63,694 nt of DNA from Gordonia araii NBRC 100433 (GCF_000241265.1 NZ_BAEE01000078.1:1-63694), one strand, 5' to 3'. Numbered from the stretch's first letter, positions 7,869 through 17,198 are shown. Numbers and translations are program-made. The notes: generated by a model from the letters alone, not told the origin.

Positions 7869-9113
7869 CTACCCGGGAAAGCGCGTTGCCAGCCACGAGC
7901 CGATCTCCACGGCCGCAAGGCTGGCGCCGGTCGGTTCGCCGGGCCGCAGCGGACCGCCGAAATGGGTGCCGGGAACGCGGCGATGCTCAACATGGTCGCT
8001 GCCGAGTGCGGTGACCATCGCTTCGGCGTCGCGCGGGAAGCAGGCCGCATCACCGGTGAGTTCGACGAACAGCGTCGGCGCACGAACACCCGGAGCACAG
8101 CGGAGGAAGTCGGCATTGGTCGTGTTCGCCGACCACGTCGACATCCACGCTTCCGGGGTGACCAACCGCGCGAATCCGACGAGGCCGTAGTCGGTGAGGT
8201 CCGGGCGTCGGCCGAACAACGACCCGTAGGGCCGATCGTTCGGGTCGATCGAGAGATCCATGAACCGCAGATCCGCATCGGTCCGGTAGACGGTCAGCAC
8301 GCGCGGTGCCAACGACGCGCGCCGATCGGCCGGATCCCCCGACGTCTTGAACCGCCGACGCGCGTCGTCGGCCTCCGCGACCCGCGCCTTCGCCTCGACA
8401 TCGATCCGTGCGATCCGGTCGCGCTGGGCGGCGCGGTAGCGTTCCACGAACGCGGGGTCGTAGGCCGACGGTTCGGGCGCGGGAACGAAACCATTGGCCT
8501 CGGCGAACGGATCCAGTTCGGGAACCACCGAGAGCGGGTCGTGCTCGTCGGCCACGGACGGGTCGATCAGCCGCTCCAGCAATGCGCCCTGGCCGGGATG
8601 CGGAGCCATGAACACCGCTCCGTCCGGGACGGGCATCTCGGCGCCGGGAAGATCGACCGGCCGTCCCGCCGGCGTGGCGGACAACCGCTCGCCGGCCGGC
8701 TTGCCCGCCTGCTCGTGATAGAACGCGAACAGCGTTCCCCCGCCGGAGTGACCGAGGGTGACCCGCGCGCCGAATCCCTTGTCCCGCAAGAACACCTGGC
8801 CGGCGGCGACATCCAGGAGCGCCTGCTCGTGGATCAGGTTCAGGTCGTTGTTGGTCGACCGCGTGCCCTGGGTCCACACGGCGAATCCGCGGGCGACCAA
8901 TTCGGGTACCAGCACGTGGTGGGTGAGGTCCTGGCGCGGGTGCATCAGGCTCACGACCGTGTCGGCGCCGGGCAGCGTGCGCAGCACGCCGGAGACCTTG
9001 GCACCGTCGTGCGTGTCGAGTTCGTGCACGGTCGTGACCGTGCCCTCGGGGATCGCCGCGGCGTCGATGTAGCGGCCGGCGCCCAAGCGCGCCGCCGACG
9101 CCTCCGATGCCAT
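7869..9113 (-). CDS. Alpha/beta hydrolase of the catabolic cluster
   Basis: 414-aa serine hydrolase. The nucleophile elbow is GHSGGG with Ser123, a C-terminal acid lies in FVELTGDAACFP and the catalytic His is likely in PGTHFGG. A long insertion (about residues 140-300) forms a helical lid. MHPRQDLTHHVLVPELVARG near the N-terminus is unusual for small esterases. The start is chosen because GGAGGAG lies 8 nt upstream. It is the last gene of the leftward arm, 2 bp after the 81-aa protein gene. In this context it may hydrolyse a ring-cleavage product, an ester or an amide; the exact reaction is unknown. Confidence 0.8.
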   Translation of the reverse strand: MASEASAARLGAGRYIDAAAIPEGTVTTVHELDTHDGAKVSGVLRTLPGADTVVSLMHPRQDLTHHVLVPELVARGFAVWTQGTRSTNNDLNLIHEQALLDVAAGQVFLRDKGFGARVTLGHSGGGTLFAFYHEQAGKPAGERLSATPAGRPVDLPGAEMPVPDGAVFMAPHPGQGALLERLIDPSVADEHDPLSVVPELDPFAEANGFVPAPEPSAYDPAFVERYRAAQRDRIARIDVEAKARVAEADDARRRFKTSGDPADRRASLAPRVLTVYRTDADLRFMDLSIDPNDRPYGSLFGRRPDLTDYGLVGFARLVTPEAWMSTWSANTTNADFLRCAPGVRAPTLFVELTGDAACFPRDAEAMVTALGSDHVEHRRVPGTHFGGPLRPGEPTGASLAAVEIGSWLATRFPG

Positions 9114-9115
9114 CG

Positions 9116-9361
9116 CTACCGCTCCTCCAGCCGCATCGCGTTCTTGTCCCACTGGGTGATCTTCGCGGAGAGCAGACCGGCGACACTCGAATACCAGACG
9201 GCGTGCCGGCAGCCCGTGGAACGGCGATCGATCACGATCGGTCCGGGTGCGCTCACCTTGAAGTACGGGCCGACGCGCTCGACCGTCACGGTGTCCGCCT
9301 CGGCCGCGACGGCCACGATCGGCCGGTTCTCGGGCACGTCGAGCATCAACACGCTGGTCAT
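9116..9361 (-). CDS. Small conserved-looking 81-aa protein in the catabolic operon
   Basis: I do not recognise this family. The 81-aa product has no signal peptide or membrane segment. It begins MTSVLMLDVPENRP and ends CRHAVWYSSVAGLLSAKITQ followed by a short charged tail. Its ATG overlaps the stop of the upstream VOC gene (ATGA) and its stop is 2 bp before the hydrolase gene, so it is translated as part of the operon. The pattern IVAVAAEADTVTVERVGPYF suggests a compact beta-rich fold. It could be a subunit or accessory factor of the neighbouring VOC enzyme or hydrolase. Confidence 0.75.
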   Translation of the reverse strand: MTSVLMLDVPENRPIVAVAAEADTVTVERVGPYFKVSAPGPIVIDRRSTGCRHAVWYSSVAGLLSAKITQWDKNAMRLEER

Positions 9362-10005
9362 GGGGCCGACACCTCCTCGTCGGCCTCCTGCCCCTCCTGC
9401 CACGCCGCGGCGCGTTCGACGATGAGTTCCGCCTTGCGAACCAGGAGCGCATCCATCGACGGCGCCGGTCCGTTGACCACGTCGACGAGCGCGTCGATCG
9501 TGATGTTCGCGTCGAGATCCTCCTGCGGCGTCACGGGCCGCAGCGCCCTGGTGATCTCGATCATGTAGCCGTTGGGGTCGTGGGTGTAGATCGACTCGAT
9601 GGTCTCGTGCTGGATCTGCATTTCGACCGGCCATTCGCTCGCGTCGAGGCGGCGCCGGTATTCCAGCAGGTGCTCTTCGCTGTCGACGTGGAAGGCGACG
9701 TGGCGCGACCGGATGAACCAATCCGGCACGTGCTCGTCGAACCGTGAGTACGAGTCGCCCAGCGGTCCGCCGTCGTACGGCTTCAGGTCGAAGTAGTAGA
9801 AGAACGCGAGCCGATCCCCCTTGCCGATGTCGAAGAAGAAGTGGATGAAATCGGGGTGCTGATCCGGTCCCCATCCCGCCGCGCAGATGGAGTGGACCAC
9901 CGGGAAGCCCAACGTGTCACGGTAGAAGCGCACGGTTCCCGCTGGGTCGAAAGTCGGGTAGGCGACGTGGTCGACGCCTTGCAGCAGGTGCGTTTTCTCG
10001 GACAT
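9358..10005 (-). CDS. VOC family protein, extradiol-dioxygenase-like
   Basis: 215-aa two-module VOC protein. His13 in LLQGVDHVAYP, a second His in SRHVAFHVDS and Glu in DPNGYMIEITRA occupy the usual metal-ligand places of type I extradiol dioxygenases and related enzymes. A C-terminal tail of about 60 residues extends past the fold. The start is the ATG preceding SEKTHLL, with AAGGAGC about 6 nt upstream. It follows the maleate isomerase gene by 22 bp and overlaps the 81-aa protein gene by 4 nt. A ring-cleavage or isomerase role fits the cluster, but the reaction is unproven. Confidence 0.82.
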   Translation of the reverse strand: MSEKTHLLQGVDHVAYPTFDPAGTVRFYRDTLGFPVVHSICAAGWGPDQHPDFIHFFFDIGKGDRLAFFYYFDLKPYDGGPLGDSYSRFDEHVPDWFIRSRHVAFHVDSEEHLLEYRRRLDASEWPVEMQIQHETIESIYTHDPNGYMIEITRALRPVTPQEDLDANITIDALVDVVNGPAPSMDALLVRKAELIVERAAAWQEGQEADEEVSAP

Positions 10006-10027
10006 GTTTGCTCCTTGTCTCCGAGGG

Positions 10028-10786
10028 TCAGGCCGGGGTGACGTTGACGTCGGCGCGCAGCAGGCTGCCGGCGTCGGGGATCGATGCTTGGAGACCAAGC
10101 GCGCGCAGAATGCTATAGGCGCCGGCGGTCGCCGCGGACAACACGGGGATGCCGAACTCGCGCTCGGCCGGCTCCACCAGATCGAGGGACGGCATCTGCA
10201 CGCAGCAGCTGATCACCAGCGCATCGACATCGGTCAGGTCCAGTTCGCGTGCGGCCTTCATGACCTTGTCCCCGGGGATGCAGCCCACTTCGGCGTTGTC
10301 CGCGACCTCCAGCGCGCGCCAGTCGGCCACGATGAAGCCCTCGGACTCGAGGTACTCGACGACCTGCTCGGCCAGCGGCTTCATGTAGGGGGTGACGATG
10401 GCGATCCGCTTCGCGTCGAGTGCGCGCAAGCCCTCGACGAGGGCACCCGCGCTCGATCGGATCTTCGCCTCGGACCCTCCGGTGGCGAGTTGCTCGGCCA
10501 CCGCCGACTCGACGCGCTGATGCTCCCCGGGCCCGCCCACCATGATCGCGACCAGGCAGGCGTAGAGGATGACGGCGGGATCGGCGTCGGCGATCTCCAT
10601 GACGCAGCGCTCACGCTGGGCGTTCATGGCCACGAGCTGCTCGGGCGACACCGTCTTCATCCGCATCCGGGTCGAGTGAAAAGAGAAGCGGGACACCGGA
10701 TGACGTCCGAGAATGGCCGGCATCTCGGTTTCCACGGTGACGTTGGTGCTGGGCACGACCAGCCCAATTCGGTGCGGGACGGTCAT
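10028..10786 (-). CDS. Maleate cis-trans isomerase (Asp/Glu racemase superfamily)
   Basis: 252-aa cytosolic enzyme expected to convert maleate to fumarate. The N-terminal VVPSTNVTVETE is the substrate-binding loop. Cys77 in ILYACL and Cys195 in SCCVQMPSL match the two catalytic cysteines known at about positions 76 and 194 of Nocardia maleate isomerase. The CVQMPSL string separates it from arylmalonate decarboxylases, which keep a single catalytic Cys. It is the first gene of the leftward arm, behind a strong promoter. Maleate is the product of gentisate (hydrolytic) and 2,5-dihydroxypyridine pathways, so the cluster probably ends in fumarate. Confidence 0.88.
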   Translation of the reverse strand: MTVPHRIGLVVPSTNVTVETEMPAILGRHPVSRFSFHSTRMRMKTVSPEQLVAMNAQRERCVMEIADADPAVILYACLVAIMVGGPGEHQRVESAVAEQLATGGSEAKIRSSAGALVEGLRALDAKRIAIVTPYMKPLAEQVVEYLESEGFIVADWRALEVADNAEVGCIPGDKVMKAARELDLTDVDALVISCCVQMPSLDLVEPAEREFGIPVLSAATAGAYSILRALGLQASIPDAGSLLRADVNVTPA

Positions 10787-10823
10787 GGGTGGGCCTCTCG
10801 ACGATTACTCTGCGGTTACGACG

Positions 10824-10853
10824 AGTATTCATCGTTTATGACGATTTTGTCAA
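10824..10853 (-). promoter_or_regulatory. Promoter of the maleate-isomerase arm with dyad in spacer
   Basis: Read on the minus strand: -35 TTGACA (10848-10853), 18-nt spacer, -10 AATACT (10824-10829). The dyad ATCGT-TTATG-ACGAT (10831-10845) fills the spacer and is a good repressor site. GAATACTCGTCGT runs from the -10 onward and recurs at the opposite promoter. Confidence 0.7.
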
Positions 10854-10969
10854 CGGTTGGGCACAACCACCGACGCCCAGGAACGGTCACGCATCTCTTA
10901 ACAAGGCCCCATTTCCTGCTCTTCACCTGTGAACTATGCGCCCGATCGAATCCGATTTCCGGCAACGGC

Positions 10970-10998
10970 TTGACATATTTGCATTCACGTCGAATACT
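10970..10998 (+). promoter_or_regulatory. Promoter of the hyuAB arm
   Basis: -35 TTGACA (10970-10975), 17-nt spacer, -10 AATACT (10993-10998), followed by CGTCGT. It has the same hexamers and the same GAATACTCGTCGT string as the divergent promoter, so both arms are probably controlled together. The TetR gene at the end of this arm is the obvious candidate regulator. Confidence 0.7.
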
Positions 10999-11061
10999 CG
11001 TCGTCAGTGTCGGCACGCTTGTGACCCGTGTCACCATGGAAGCCCGAAGAGAGTAGGAACA

Positions 11062-13164
11062 ATGGCATACGTAATCGGCGCCGACGTCGGCGGCACGTTC
11101 ACCGACGCGGTCCTCGACGACAGCAAGGGGACCGTCATCGCGGCCAAATCCCCGTCCACCCCGCCCGACTACTCCGTCGGCGTGATCAACGCGCTCGAAC
11201 TGCTGGCCGAGCAACTCGGCGTCAGTCTCGACGAGATGCTCGCCGACACCCACCACATCGCCCACGGAACGACCTCGTCGCTCAACGCCCTGGTGATGGG
11301 CAATGTCCCCGATGTCGGGTTCCTCACCACCGCGGGCCACCGCGACTCGATCTACATCATGAACGTGGAGGGTCGCTACCTCGGGCGCTCCGCCGATCAG
11401 CTGCAGAACGTCCAGGGCCAGGAGAAGACGCACGCACTGCTGCCCAAGAGTCACGCTCTGGAAGTGATCGAGCGCATCGACCGCGACGGCAACGTGGTCG
11501 TCGCACTCGACGAAGACGCGGCCCGCGACTCGATCCGCCAGCTCGTCGACCAGGGCGTCGAAGCCATCGCCGTCTCCCTGCTGTGGTCCTTCCGCAATCC
11601 CGTCCACGAGCAGCGCATCCGCGAACTGGTCCACGAGATCGCGCCGAACATGTTCGTCGCCCTCTCCAGCGAGGTCAGCCCGCGCATCCGGGAGTTCGCC
11701 CGTAGCGCGACGACCATCATGAGCGCCCAGATCGGTCCCGGACTCCGGGATTACCTCGGCGAGCTCGAAGGCACCCTGCGCAAGCACAAGCTCGCCGGCC
11801 CGCTTCTGGTCATGCAGAGCAACGGCGGCGCGGTCGCGGCACCGGAGGCGCCCAAGACGGCGATCAGCACCGTCGGCTCGGTCCTCACCGGCGGTGTGAT
11901 CGGCTCGCTGTCACTGAGCAAGCAGCTCGGTCACCGCAACGTCATCGCGACCGACGTCGGCGGCACGACCTTCCTCGCCGGGCTGATCGTCGACGGCGAG
12001 CCCGTACGGTCCACCACGACGATCATCAACCACCATCCGATCAACGTCCCCACGCTGGAGGTCCATGCGATCGGCTCGGGCGGCGGCGCGATCGCCTGGA
12101 TCGACAACGGCGGCAACCTGCAGATCGGCCCGCACAGCGCGCAGGCCGTCCCCGGTCCCGCGTGCTACGGCCAGGGCGGATCGGAGCCGACCAACGCCGA
12201 CTCGAACCTCGTGCTCGGCATCCTTCCCGAGAGCGGCCTGCTCGGCGGGAAGAAGAAGCTGAACAAAGAACTCGCGCGCGAAGCGATCCGGACCCGGATC
12301 GCCGAGCCACTCGGACTGTCGGTCGAAGAGGCCGCCGCGGCGATCTATGCGGTACAGAATTCCCAGACCGGCGATCTGCTCCGCAAGACCGTCGTGGAGG
12401 CCGGCCACGACCCGCGCGATTTCATCGTCTACGCCTTCGGCGGTTCCGGCCCGGCGCACTGCGCGCGCTACGCGGCCGAGGTCGGCGTCCACACCGTGGT
12501 GGTGCCGCTGGGCCAGGTCGCCTCGGCGTTCTCGGCCTACGGCCTCGCCTCGTCGGATGTCGTCCTGGCCACCGAACTCTCGGACCCGTCGGCCGTGCCG
12601 CTGGATCCCAAGCAGGCCGAGCGCAACTTCATGCAGCTCGAGGAACAGGCGCTGGAGGCCATCGGACGCCAGGGGCTGACCTTCGCCGAGGTGAAGATCG
12701 AGCGGGAGATCGATATGCGCTTCACCGCCCAGCTCGCCGAGATCGCCGTCCCGGTCCCCAATGGACACCTCGACGACAACATCCTCGCCGACGCGGCCGA
12801 CTGGTTCGACCGCCGCTACGCCGAACTCTACGGCGAAGGGACCGGCTTCCGCGGTGCCGGCATCCAGGCGATCACCTACCGCGTCCGGGTCACCGGCGTG
12901 CTGCCGTTCTCCCCCGAACTGCCGCCGCTCGCCACCGCCGACGGGCCGGATGCCTCCGAGGCCAAGACCGGTACCCGCCCGGTGTGTCTCGACGGCCAGC
13001 GCGGGTACGTCGACACCGATATCTACGACTACCGAAAGCTCGCCGCCGGCCACGTGATCCCCGGTCCGGCGATCATCGAGGTTCCCACCACGACCGTCGT
13101 GGTTCCCCACGACACCACCGGCAGCATCGACCACCTCGGCAATCTCACGATCGTCCCGAACTAG
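11062..13164 (+). CDS. Hydantoinase/oxoprolinase/acetone-carboxylase HyuA-type subunit
   Basis: 700-aa ATP-dependent subunit of the HyuA family. The N-terminal GADVGGTFTDAV is the phosphate-binding loop of the ASKHA fold. HHIAHGTTSSLNALV and the later IATDVGGTTFLAG are family signatures, as is AFGGSGPAHCARYA. The ATG is placed where GAGTAGGAAC precedes it at normal spacing. It pairs with the HyuB gene 13 bp downstream. HyuAB pairs either open lactam/imide rings with ATP or carboxylate ketones. With an aryl-AMP ligase and maleate isomerase in the cluster, a ring-opening or carboxylation step on an aromatic or N-heterocyclic compound is plausible. Confidence 0.9.
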   Translation: MAYVIGADVGGTFTDAVLDDSKGTVIAAKSPSTPPDYSVGVINALELLAEQLGVSLDEMLADTHHIAHGTTSSLNALVMGNVPDVGFLTTAGHRDSIYIMNVEGRYLGRSADQLQNVQGQEKTHALLPKSHALEVIERIDRDGNVVVALDEDAARDSIRQLVDQGVEAIAVSLLWSFRNPVHEQRIRELVHEIAPNMFVALSSEVSPRIREFARSATTIMSAQIGPGLRDYLGELEGTLRKHKLAGPLLVMQSNGGAVAAPEAPKTAISTVGSVLTGGVIGSLSLSKQLGHRNVIATDVGGTTFLAGLIVDGEPVRSTTTIINHHPINVPTLEVHAIGSGGGAIAWIDNGGNLQIGPHSAQAVPGPACYGQGGSEPTNADSNLVLGILPESGLLGGKKKLNKELAREAIRTRIAEPLGLSVEEAAAAIYAVQNSQTGDLLRKTVVEAGHDPRDFIVYAFGGSGPAHCARYAAEVGVHTVVVPLGQVASAFSAYGLASSDVVLATELSDPSAVPLDPKQAERNFMQLEEQALEAIGRQGLTFAEVKIEREIDMRFTAQLAEIAVPVPNGHLDDNILADAADWFDRRYAELYGEGTGFRGAGIQAITYRVRVTGVLPFSPELPPLATADGPDASEAKTGTRPVCLDGQRGYVDTDIYDYRKLAAGHVIPGPAIIEVPTTTVVVPHDTTGSIDHLGNLTIVPN

Positions 13165-13177
13165 GAGCACCGCAGAA

Positions 13178-15490
13178 ATGGCTATGTACATCCCAGGATC
13201 GGAAGCCTTCGTCAGCCGCCCGATCGACCCCGAGACCTTCCCGTCCGAACTGCCCGAGTCGCTGGAGCTGCACACCGTCGACGATGCTCAGATCGACGGC
13301 CTCGATCCGCTCACCTACGAGGTGATCCGCCACCGGCTGTGGTCGGTCACCGACGAGATGGGCGAAACGCTCAAGCGCATGTCCGGCTCGCCCATCGTGA
13401 CCGACGCGAACGACTTCGACTTCGCCATCGGCGACGAACTCGGCCAGGAAGTCCAGGTCGGCCTCTACAACACGATGCTCGCCGGCGCCGTCGACCTGGC
13501 CATCTACTGGACCCTCAAGAACCTCGAGGTCAAAGAGGGCGACATGTTCCTCTGCAACGACCCGTGGGTCGGCGGCGGTCTGCACCAGAACGACGTCATC
13601 GTCTTCCAGCCGATCTTCGTCGACGGAAAGCTGTTCGCCTGGACCAGTGCGGTCTGCCATGAGCCGGATCTCGGCGGCGTGGGCCTGGGGTCGTTCTCCC
13701 CGGCGGCCGAGGACATCTTCTCCGAGTCGGTGCCGACGCCGCCCATCCGCGTGGTGCGCGATTTCGAACTGCAGGAGGACGTCGCCAACGTGTGGGTCCG
13801 CCGCTCGCGTGTTCCGTTGCTGGTCGGCCTCGACCTGCGCGCCAAGGTCGGCGCGAACACGATCGGCCGCAACCGCATGCAGGCCGTCGTCGACCAGTAC
13901 GGCGCCGACACCGTCAAGGCGGTGATGAAGCGCATGATGAACGACGCCGAGTCGCGCGTGCGCGACAAGCTCCGCAAGGCACCCGACGGGACGTGGAGCG
14001 CCACCGGCTATCAGGACCAGTCGCACGAAGGTGACCGCGGCGTCCACAAGATCACGCTCAAGATGACGAAGACCGACGGCCACCTGACCTTTGATTTCAC
14101 CGGCACCGATCCTCAGGCCGGTGTCATCAACTGCACCTACGCGGGGATGCGCGGCGGCGCGATGCTCGCGATGCTGCCCATCCTGGCCAAGGACATCCCC
14201 TGGTCGGCGGGCGGCATCATGCGGTGCTTCGACATCATCTCCGAGGAGGGCACGCTCAACAACGCGACCTTCCCGGCGGCTGTCGGCCGCGGCCCGATCG
14301 GGCCCGCGTGGCTCACCGGCTCGCTGATCGGCGAGTGCCTCTCACAGATGCTCGACCGCACCGTCGAATTGGGCGATTCCGTGCAAGCCTCGTCGTGCGG
14401 CACGCACGACACCGCCGTCCTGGCCGGCCTCGACGAGCGCGGCGGCGCGCAGAACCCGTTCATCAACATCGTCATGGACGTGATGGCGGCGGGCTACGGC
14501 GCCCGGCCCAACAACGACGGCATGGATACCGGCGGCCTGAACTGCATCCCGATGGGCCGGATCCCCGACATCGAGATGACCGAGTACCTCTACCCGCTGA
14601 TGACCCTGTGGCGACGCGAGGAACCCGACACCGGCGGCCCCGGTCGCCACCGCGGCGGCGTCAGTGGCTCCAGCGCCATGATCCCGTACGGCACCGCGAC
14701 GCCGATGGGCCTCGTCATCGCCTCGTCGGGCAAGGGCGTCGCGCAGAACAACGGTCTGTCCGGCGGCTACCCCGGCAACACGGCGCTGAGCGTCGTCGCG
14801 CGCAACACGTCGGTCAACGCGGACTTCGCGGCCGGACGGATCCCCAGTCGCCTCGACGATCTCGGCGGCGATTCGGAGATCCGTGCCTGCTACGAGTCCT
14901 CGTACCTCGGCCCGAACGACGTCTTCTACATGAACTGGCAGGGCGGAGGCGGCTACGGCGACCCGTTGCTCCGGCCGCCGTCGGAGGTACTCGCCGACTT
15001 CCACGCGGGCAAGGTGACGGTCGAGGCCGCCGCCGGGCAGTACGGGGTCGTCATCGCGGGCGACACCGTCGACGAAGGGGCCACGTCGTCGACGAGGGAG
15101 AAGATCCGCAAGGCGCGCCACGCGGCCGCGGGCGACGTGCCCGAGACAGGTCCGACACTCGATCTGGCCAAGGCGTCCCGGCTCGACGACAACCTGGTGG
15201 AAGTCATCGGCGCCGACGGTGCCGCGGTGGGCTGCGCCCACTGTGGTCGGCGACTCGGCGATCGCAACGATGAGACCCTCGCCCTCGCCCGGATCGACCA
15301 GCCGGCGGCGGCCGCCGGACCGCAGGTCACCGCCGCGCCGGACAACTACCTCGACGAGGAAGTCGTGTTCCGTCAGATGTTCTGCCCCGGATGCTGGACG
15401 GCGGTGTACTCCGGCCTGGTCCCGGCCAGCCACCCCGACCACGCGCTGGACATCGGCCGCCTGCTGCCCGCCAGCGGCGCACACCGTTGA
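13178..15490 (+). CDS. HyuB-type subunit with C-terminal cysteine-rich domain
   Basis: 770-aa partner of HyuA. The N-terminal part has DPLTYEVIRHRLW, a family hallmark, and MFLCNDPWVGGGLHQNDV, which supplies metal ligands. Unlike simple hydantoinase B proteins (about 500-600 aa) it ends in a module with CAHC (686-689) and CPGC (736-739), a zinc-ribbon pattern that recalls the gamma subunit of acetone carboxylase. This suggests a fused small subunit and favours a carboxylase-like complex over a plain hydantoinase, but that is inference. It is followed by the ligase gene 31 bp downstream. Confidence 0.88.
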   Translation: MAMYIPGSEAFVSRPIDPETFPSELPESLELHTVDDAQIDGLDPLTYEVIRHRLWSVTDEMGETLKRMSGSPIVTDANDFDFAIGDELGQEVQVGLYNTMLAGAVDLAIYWTLKNLEVKEGDMFLCNDPWVGGGLHQNDVIVFQPIFVDGKLFAWTSAVCHEPDLGGVGLGSFSPAAEDIFSESVPTPPIRVVRDFELQEDVANVWVRRSRVPLLVGLDLRAKVGANTIGRNRMQAVVDQYGADTVKAVMKRMMNDAESRVRDKLRKAPDGTWSATGYQDQSHEGDRGVHKITLKMTKTDGHLTFDFTGTDPQAGVINCTYAGMRGGAMLAMLPILAKDIPWSAGGIMRCFDIISEEGTLNNATFPAAVGRGPIGPAWLTGSLIGECLSQMLDRTVELGDSVQASSCGTHDTAVLAGLDERGGAQNPFINIVMDVMAAGYGARPNNDGMDTGGLNCIPMGRIPDIEMTEYLYPLMTLWRREEPDTGGPGRHRGGVSGSSAMIPYGTATPMGLVIASSGKGVAQNNGLSGGYPGNTALSVVARNTSVNADFAAGRIPSRLDDLGGDSEIRACYESSYLGPNDVFYMNWQGGGGYGDPLLRPPSEVLADFHAGKVTVEAAAGQYGVVIAGDTVDEGATSSTREKIRKARHAAAGDVPETGPTLDLAKASRLDDNLVEVIGADGAAVGCAHCGRRLGDRNDETLALARIDQPAAAAGPQVTAAPDNYLDEEVVFRQMFCPGCWTAVYSGLVPASHPDHALDIGRLLPASGAHR

Positions 15491-15521
15491 TGCCCGACGA
15501 GACGCACGAAGGAAAACAGTT

Positions 15522-17198
15522 GTGACACAGGATGTCTGGGGCGACCGGCTCGTCCTACCGCCCGTGGAGTCGCGTGCCCGCTATCGCGACGCCGGCGAGT
15601 GGAGCGACGACCCGCTCCCCCGCCGGTTCCACGCGAGTGCCGATCGGTTCGCCGACCGGCTGGCGGTGATCACGACGCGGGCGGAGTACTCCTACGGGGA
15701 ACTGGACCGGCGCACCGACCAGATCGCCGCCGGTCTGCACGACCTCGGACTCCGCCCGCACGACCCCGTCATCTTCCAGGTCACGAACAGAGCCGAGACC
15801 GTGCTGGCGTGGTACGGATGCCTGAAGGCCGGGCTGATTCCGGTGGCGACGCTCGCGGCACATCGCATGCACGAGATCGGGCACGTCGCCGAGGCCGTCG
15901 GCGCCCGTGCCCATCTTGTCGAGGCCGGCACGAAGTTCGACCTCGTCGCCTTCGCCGACGACGTGCGCACCGCCCGCCCGACGATGGAGTTCGTCCTCAC
16001 GATCGGCGAGGACGACGTCGCGGCCGGCCGGCGGCGCATCGAAGACCTCGGCAACGACATCGCCCCGGCGCGGGCGCGGCGGCTGGTCGAGGAGATCGAG
16101 GAATCCCTCGACCCGCTCGACGTGGCCGTCTTCCAGCTGTCCGGTGGGACGACCGGCGTGCCGAAGGTGATTCCCCGGCTCCACGCGGAGTACTGGGACA
16201 ACGGCCGGCTCTACGCGCAGTGTCTGGGCTGGACCGAGGAGACACGGGTCGCACACCTGATTCCGCTCACCCACAACGCGGGCGTCTCGTGTGCGCTGCA
16301 CGCCGCGCACTCGGTGGGCGCCGCTCTGGTGCTCGCCGACCCCGATCCCGTCCCGGCCTTCGAACTCATGGCCCGCAGCCGGGCGACGGATGCGCTCTTC
16401 GGCCACGGCCACTTCCAGGCGCTGCTGCTCGACGAGTTCGCGCCGGCTCGTGAGACGCTGCGGCGTTCGGTGCTTTCCGGCAGCAAGGTGCCGCCGGAGA
16501 TCTTCGACGCCGTCGACGACGACGTGCGTTGGGCCGGTCAGATGTTCGGCATGGGTGAAGGCCTGTTCCTCGTCTCGCCGCTCGATTCACCCCGGGAGTC
16601 GCGCCTGACCACCGTCGGGCAGCCGATCGCGACGACCGACGAATACCGCATCGTCGAACCGGGCACCGAGACCGACCTGCCCGACGGGAAGGTCGGCGAA
16701 CTCGTCTGTCGCGGCCCCTACACGATCAGCGGCTACTACAACGCCCCCGAGCACAACGGCCGCGCCTTCACCTCGGACGGCTACTACCGCACCGGGGACC
16801 TGGCTTCGGTGCGCGTCATCGAGGGACGGCGGTACGTGTCGATCGAAGGGCGGATGAAGGACCTCATCAACCGCGGCGGCGAGAAGATCAACGCCGAAGA
16901 ACTCGAAAAGTTGCTTCTCAGCCATCCCGATATCGCCGAAGCCGCTGTCGTCGCCATGCCGGACCCGCGGCTCGGCGAACGCACCTGCGCCTACCTCGTC
17001 GCCACCGACGACCGTGGGGAATTGACCCTGGCCCAGGTTCAAGAGCATCTCGACGGCCTCGGCGTAGCCAAGTTCAAGTGGCCCGAGCGCCTCGAATGGG
17101 TACCCGCGCTGCCCCGCACGAATGTCGGCAAGATCAACAAGGTCTCGCTGCGGGCCGACATCGCCGATCGACTCACACAGACAGGAAATCGCCCATGA
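15522..17198 (+). CDS. Aryl acid-AMP ligase (DhbE/EntE/SdgA-like)
   Basis: 558-aa adenylating enzyme of the ANL superfamily. The P-loop is SGGTTGVPK (207-215); later motifs are GMGEG, YYRTGDL, GRMKDLINRGGEKI and a C-terminal lysine in RTNVGKINK. The His251-Asn252 pair in LTHNAGVSC matches the aryl-acid pocket HN of DhbE, whose Asn contacts the ortho-hydroxyl, so a salicylate- or 2-hydroxyaryl-type acid is the likely substrate. The start is the GTG 31 bp after hyuB, with GAAGGA upstream. Its stop overlaps the monooxygenase start (ATGA). In the known SdgABC route such a ligase feeds a salicyloyl-CoA hydroxylase. Confidence 0.87.
   Translation: MTQDVWGDRLVLPPVESRARYRDAGEWSDDPLPRRFHASADRFADRLAVITTRAEYSYGELDRRTDQIAAGLHDLGLRPHDPVIFQVTNRAETVLAWYGCLKAGLIPVATLAAHRMHEIGHVAEAVGARAHLVEAGTKFDLVAFADDVRTARPTMEFVLTIGEDDVAAGRRRIEDLGNDIAPARARRLVEEIEESLDPLDVAVFQLSGGTTGVPKVIPRLHAEYWDNGRLYAQCLGWTEETRVAHLIPLTHNAGVSCALHAAHSVGAALVLADPDPVPAFELMARSRATDALFGHGHFQALLLDEFAPARETLRRSVLSGSKVPPEIFDAVDDDVRWAGQMFGMGEGLFLVSPLDSPRESRLTTVGQPIATTDEYRIVEPGTETDLPDGKVGELVCRGPYTISGYYNAPEHNGRAFTSDGYYRTGDLASVRVIEGRRYVSIEGRMKDLINRGGEKINAEELEKLLLSHPDIAEAAVVAMPDPRLGERTCAYLVATDDRGELTLAQVQEHLDGLGVAKFKWPERLEWVPALPRTNVGKINKVSLRADIADRLTQTGNRP

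Noticed and set aside
11062..15490. Plain hydantoinase or 5-oxoprolinase
   Set aside because: The fused Cys-rich tail of HyuB and the aryl-ligase context argue for a different reaction, so I keep a family-level call.
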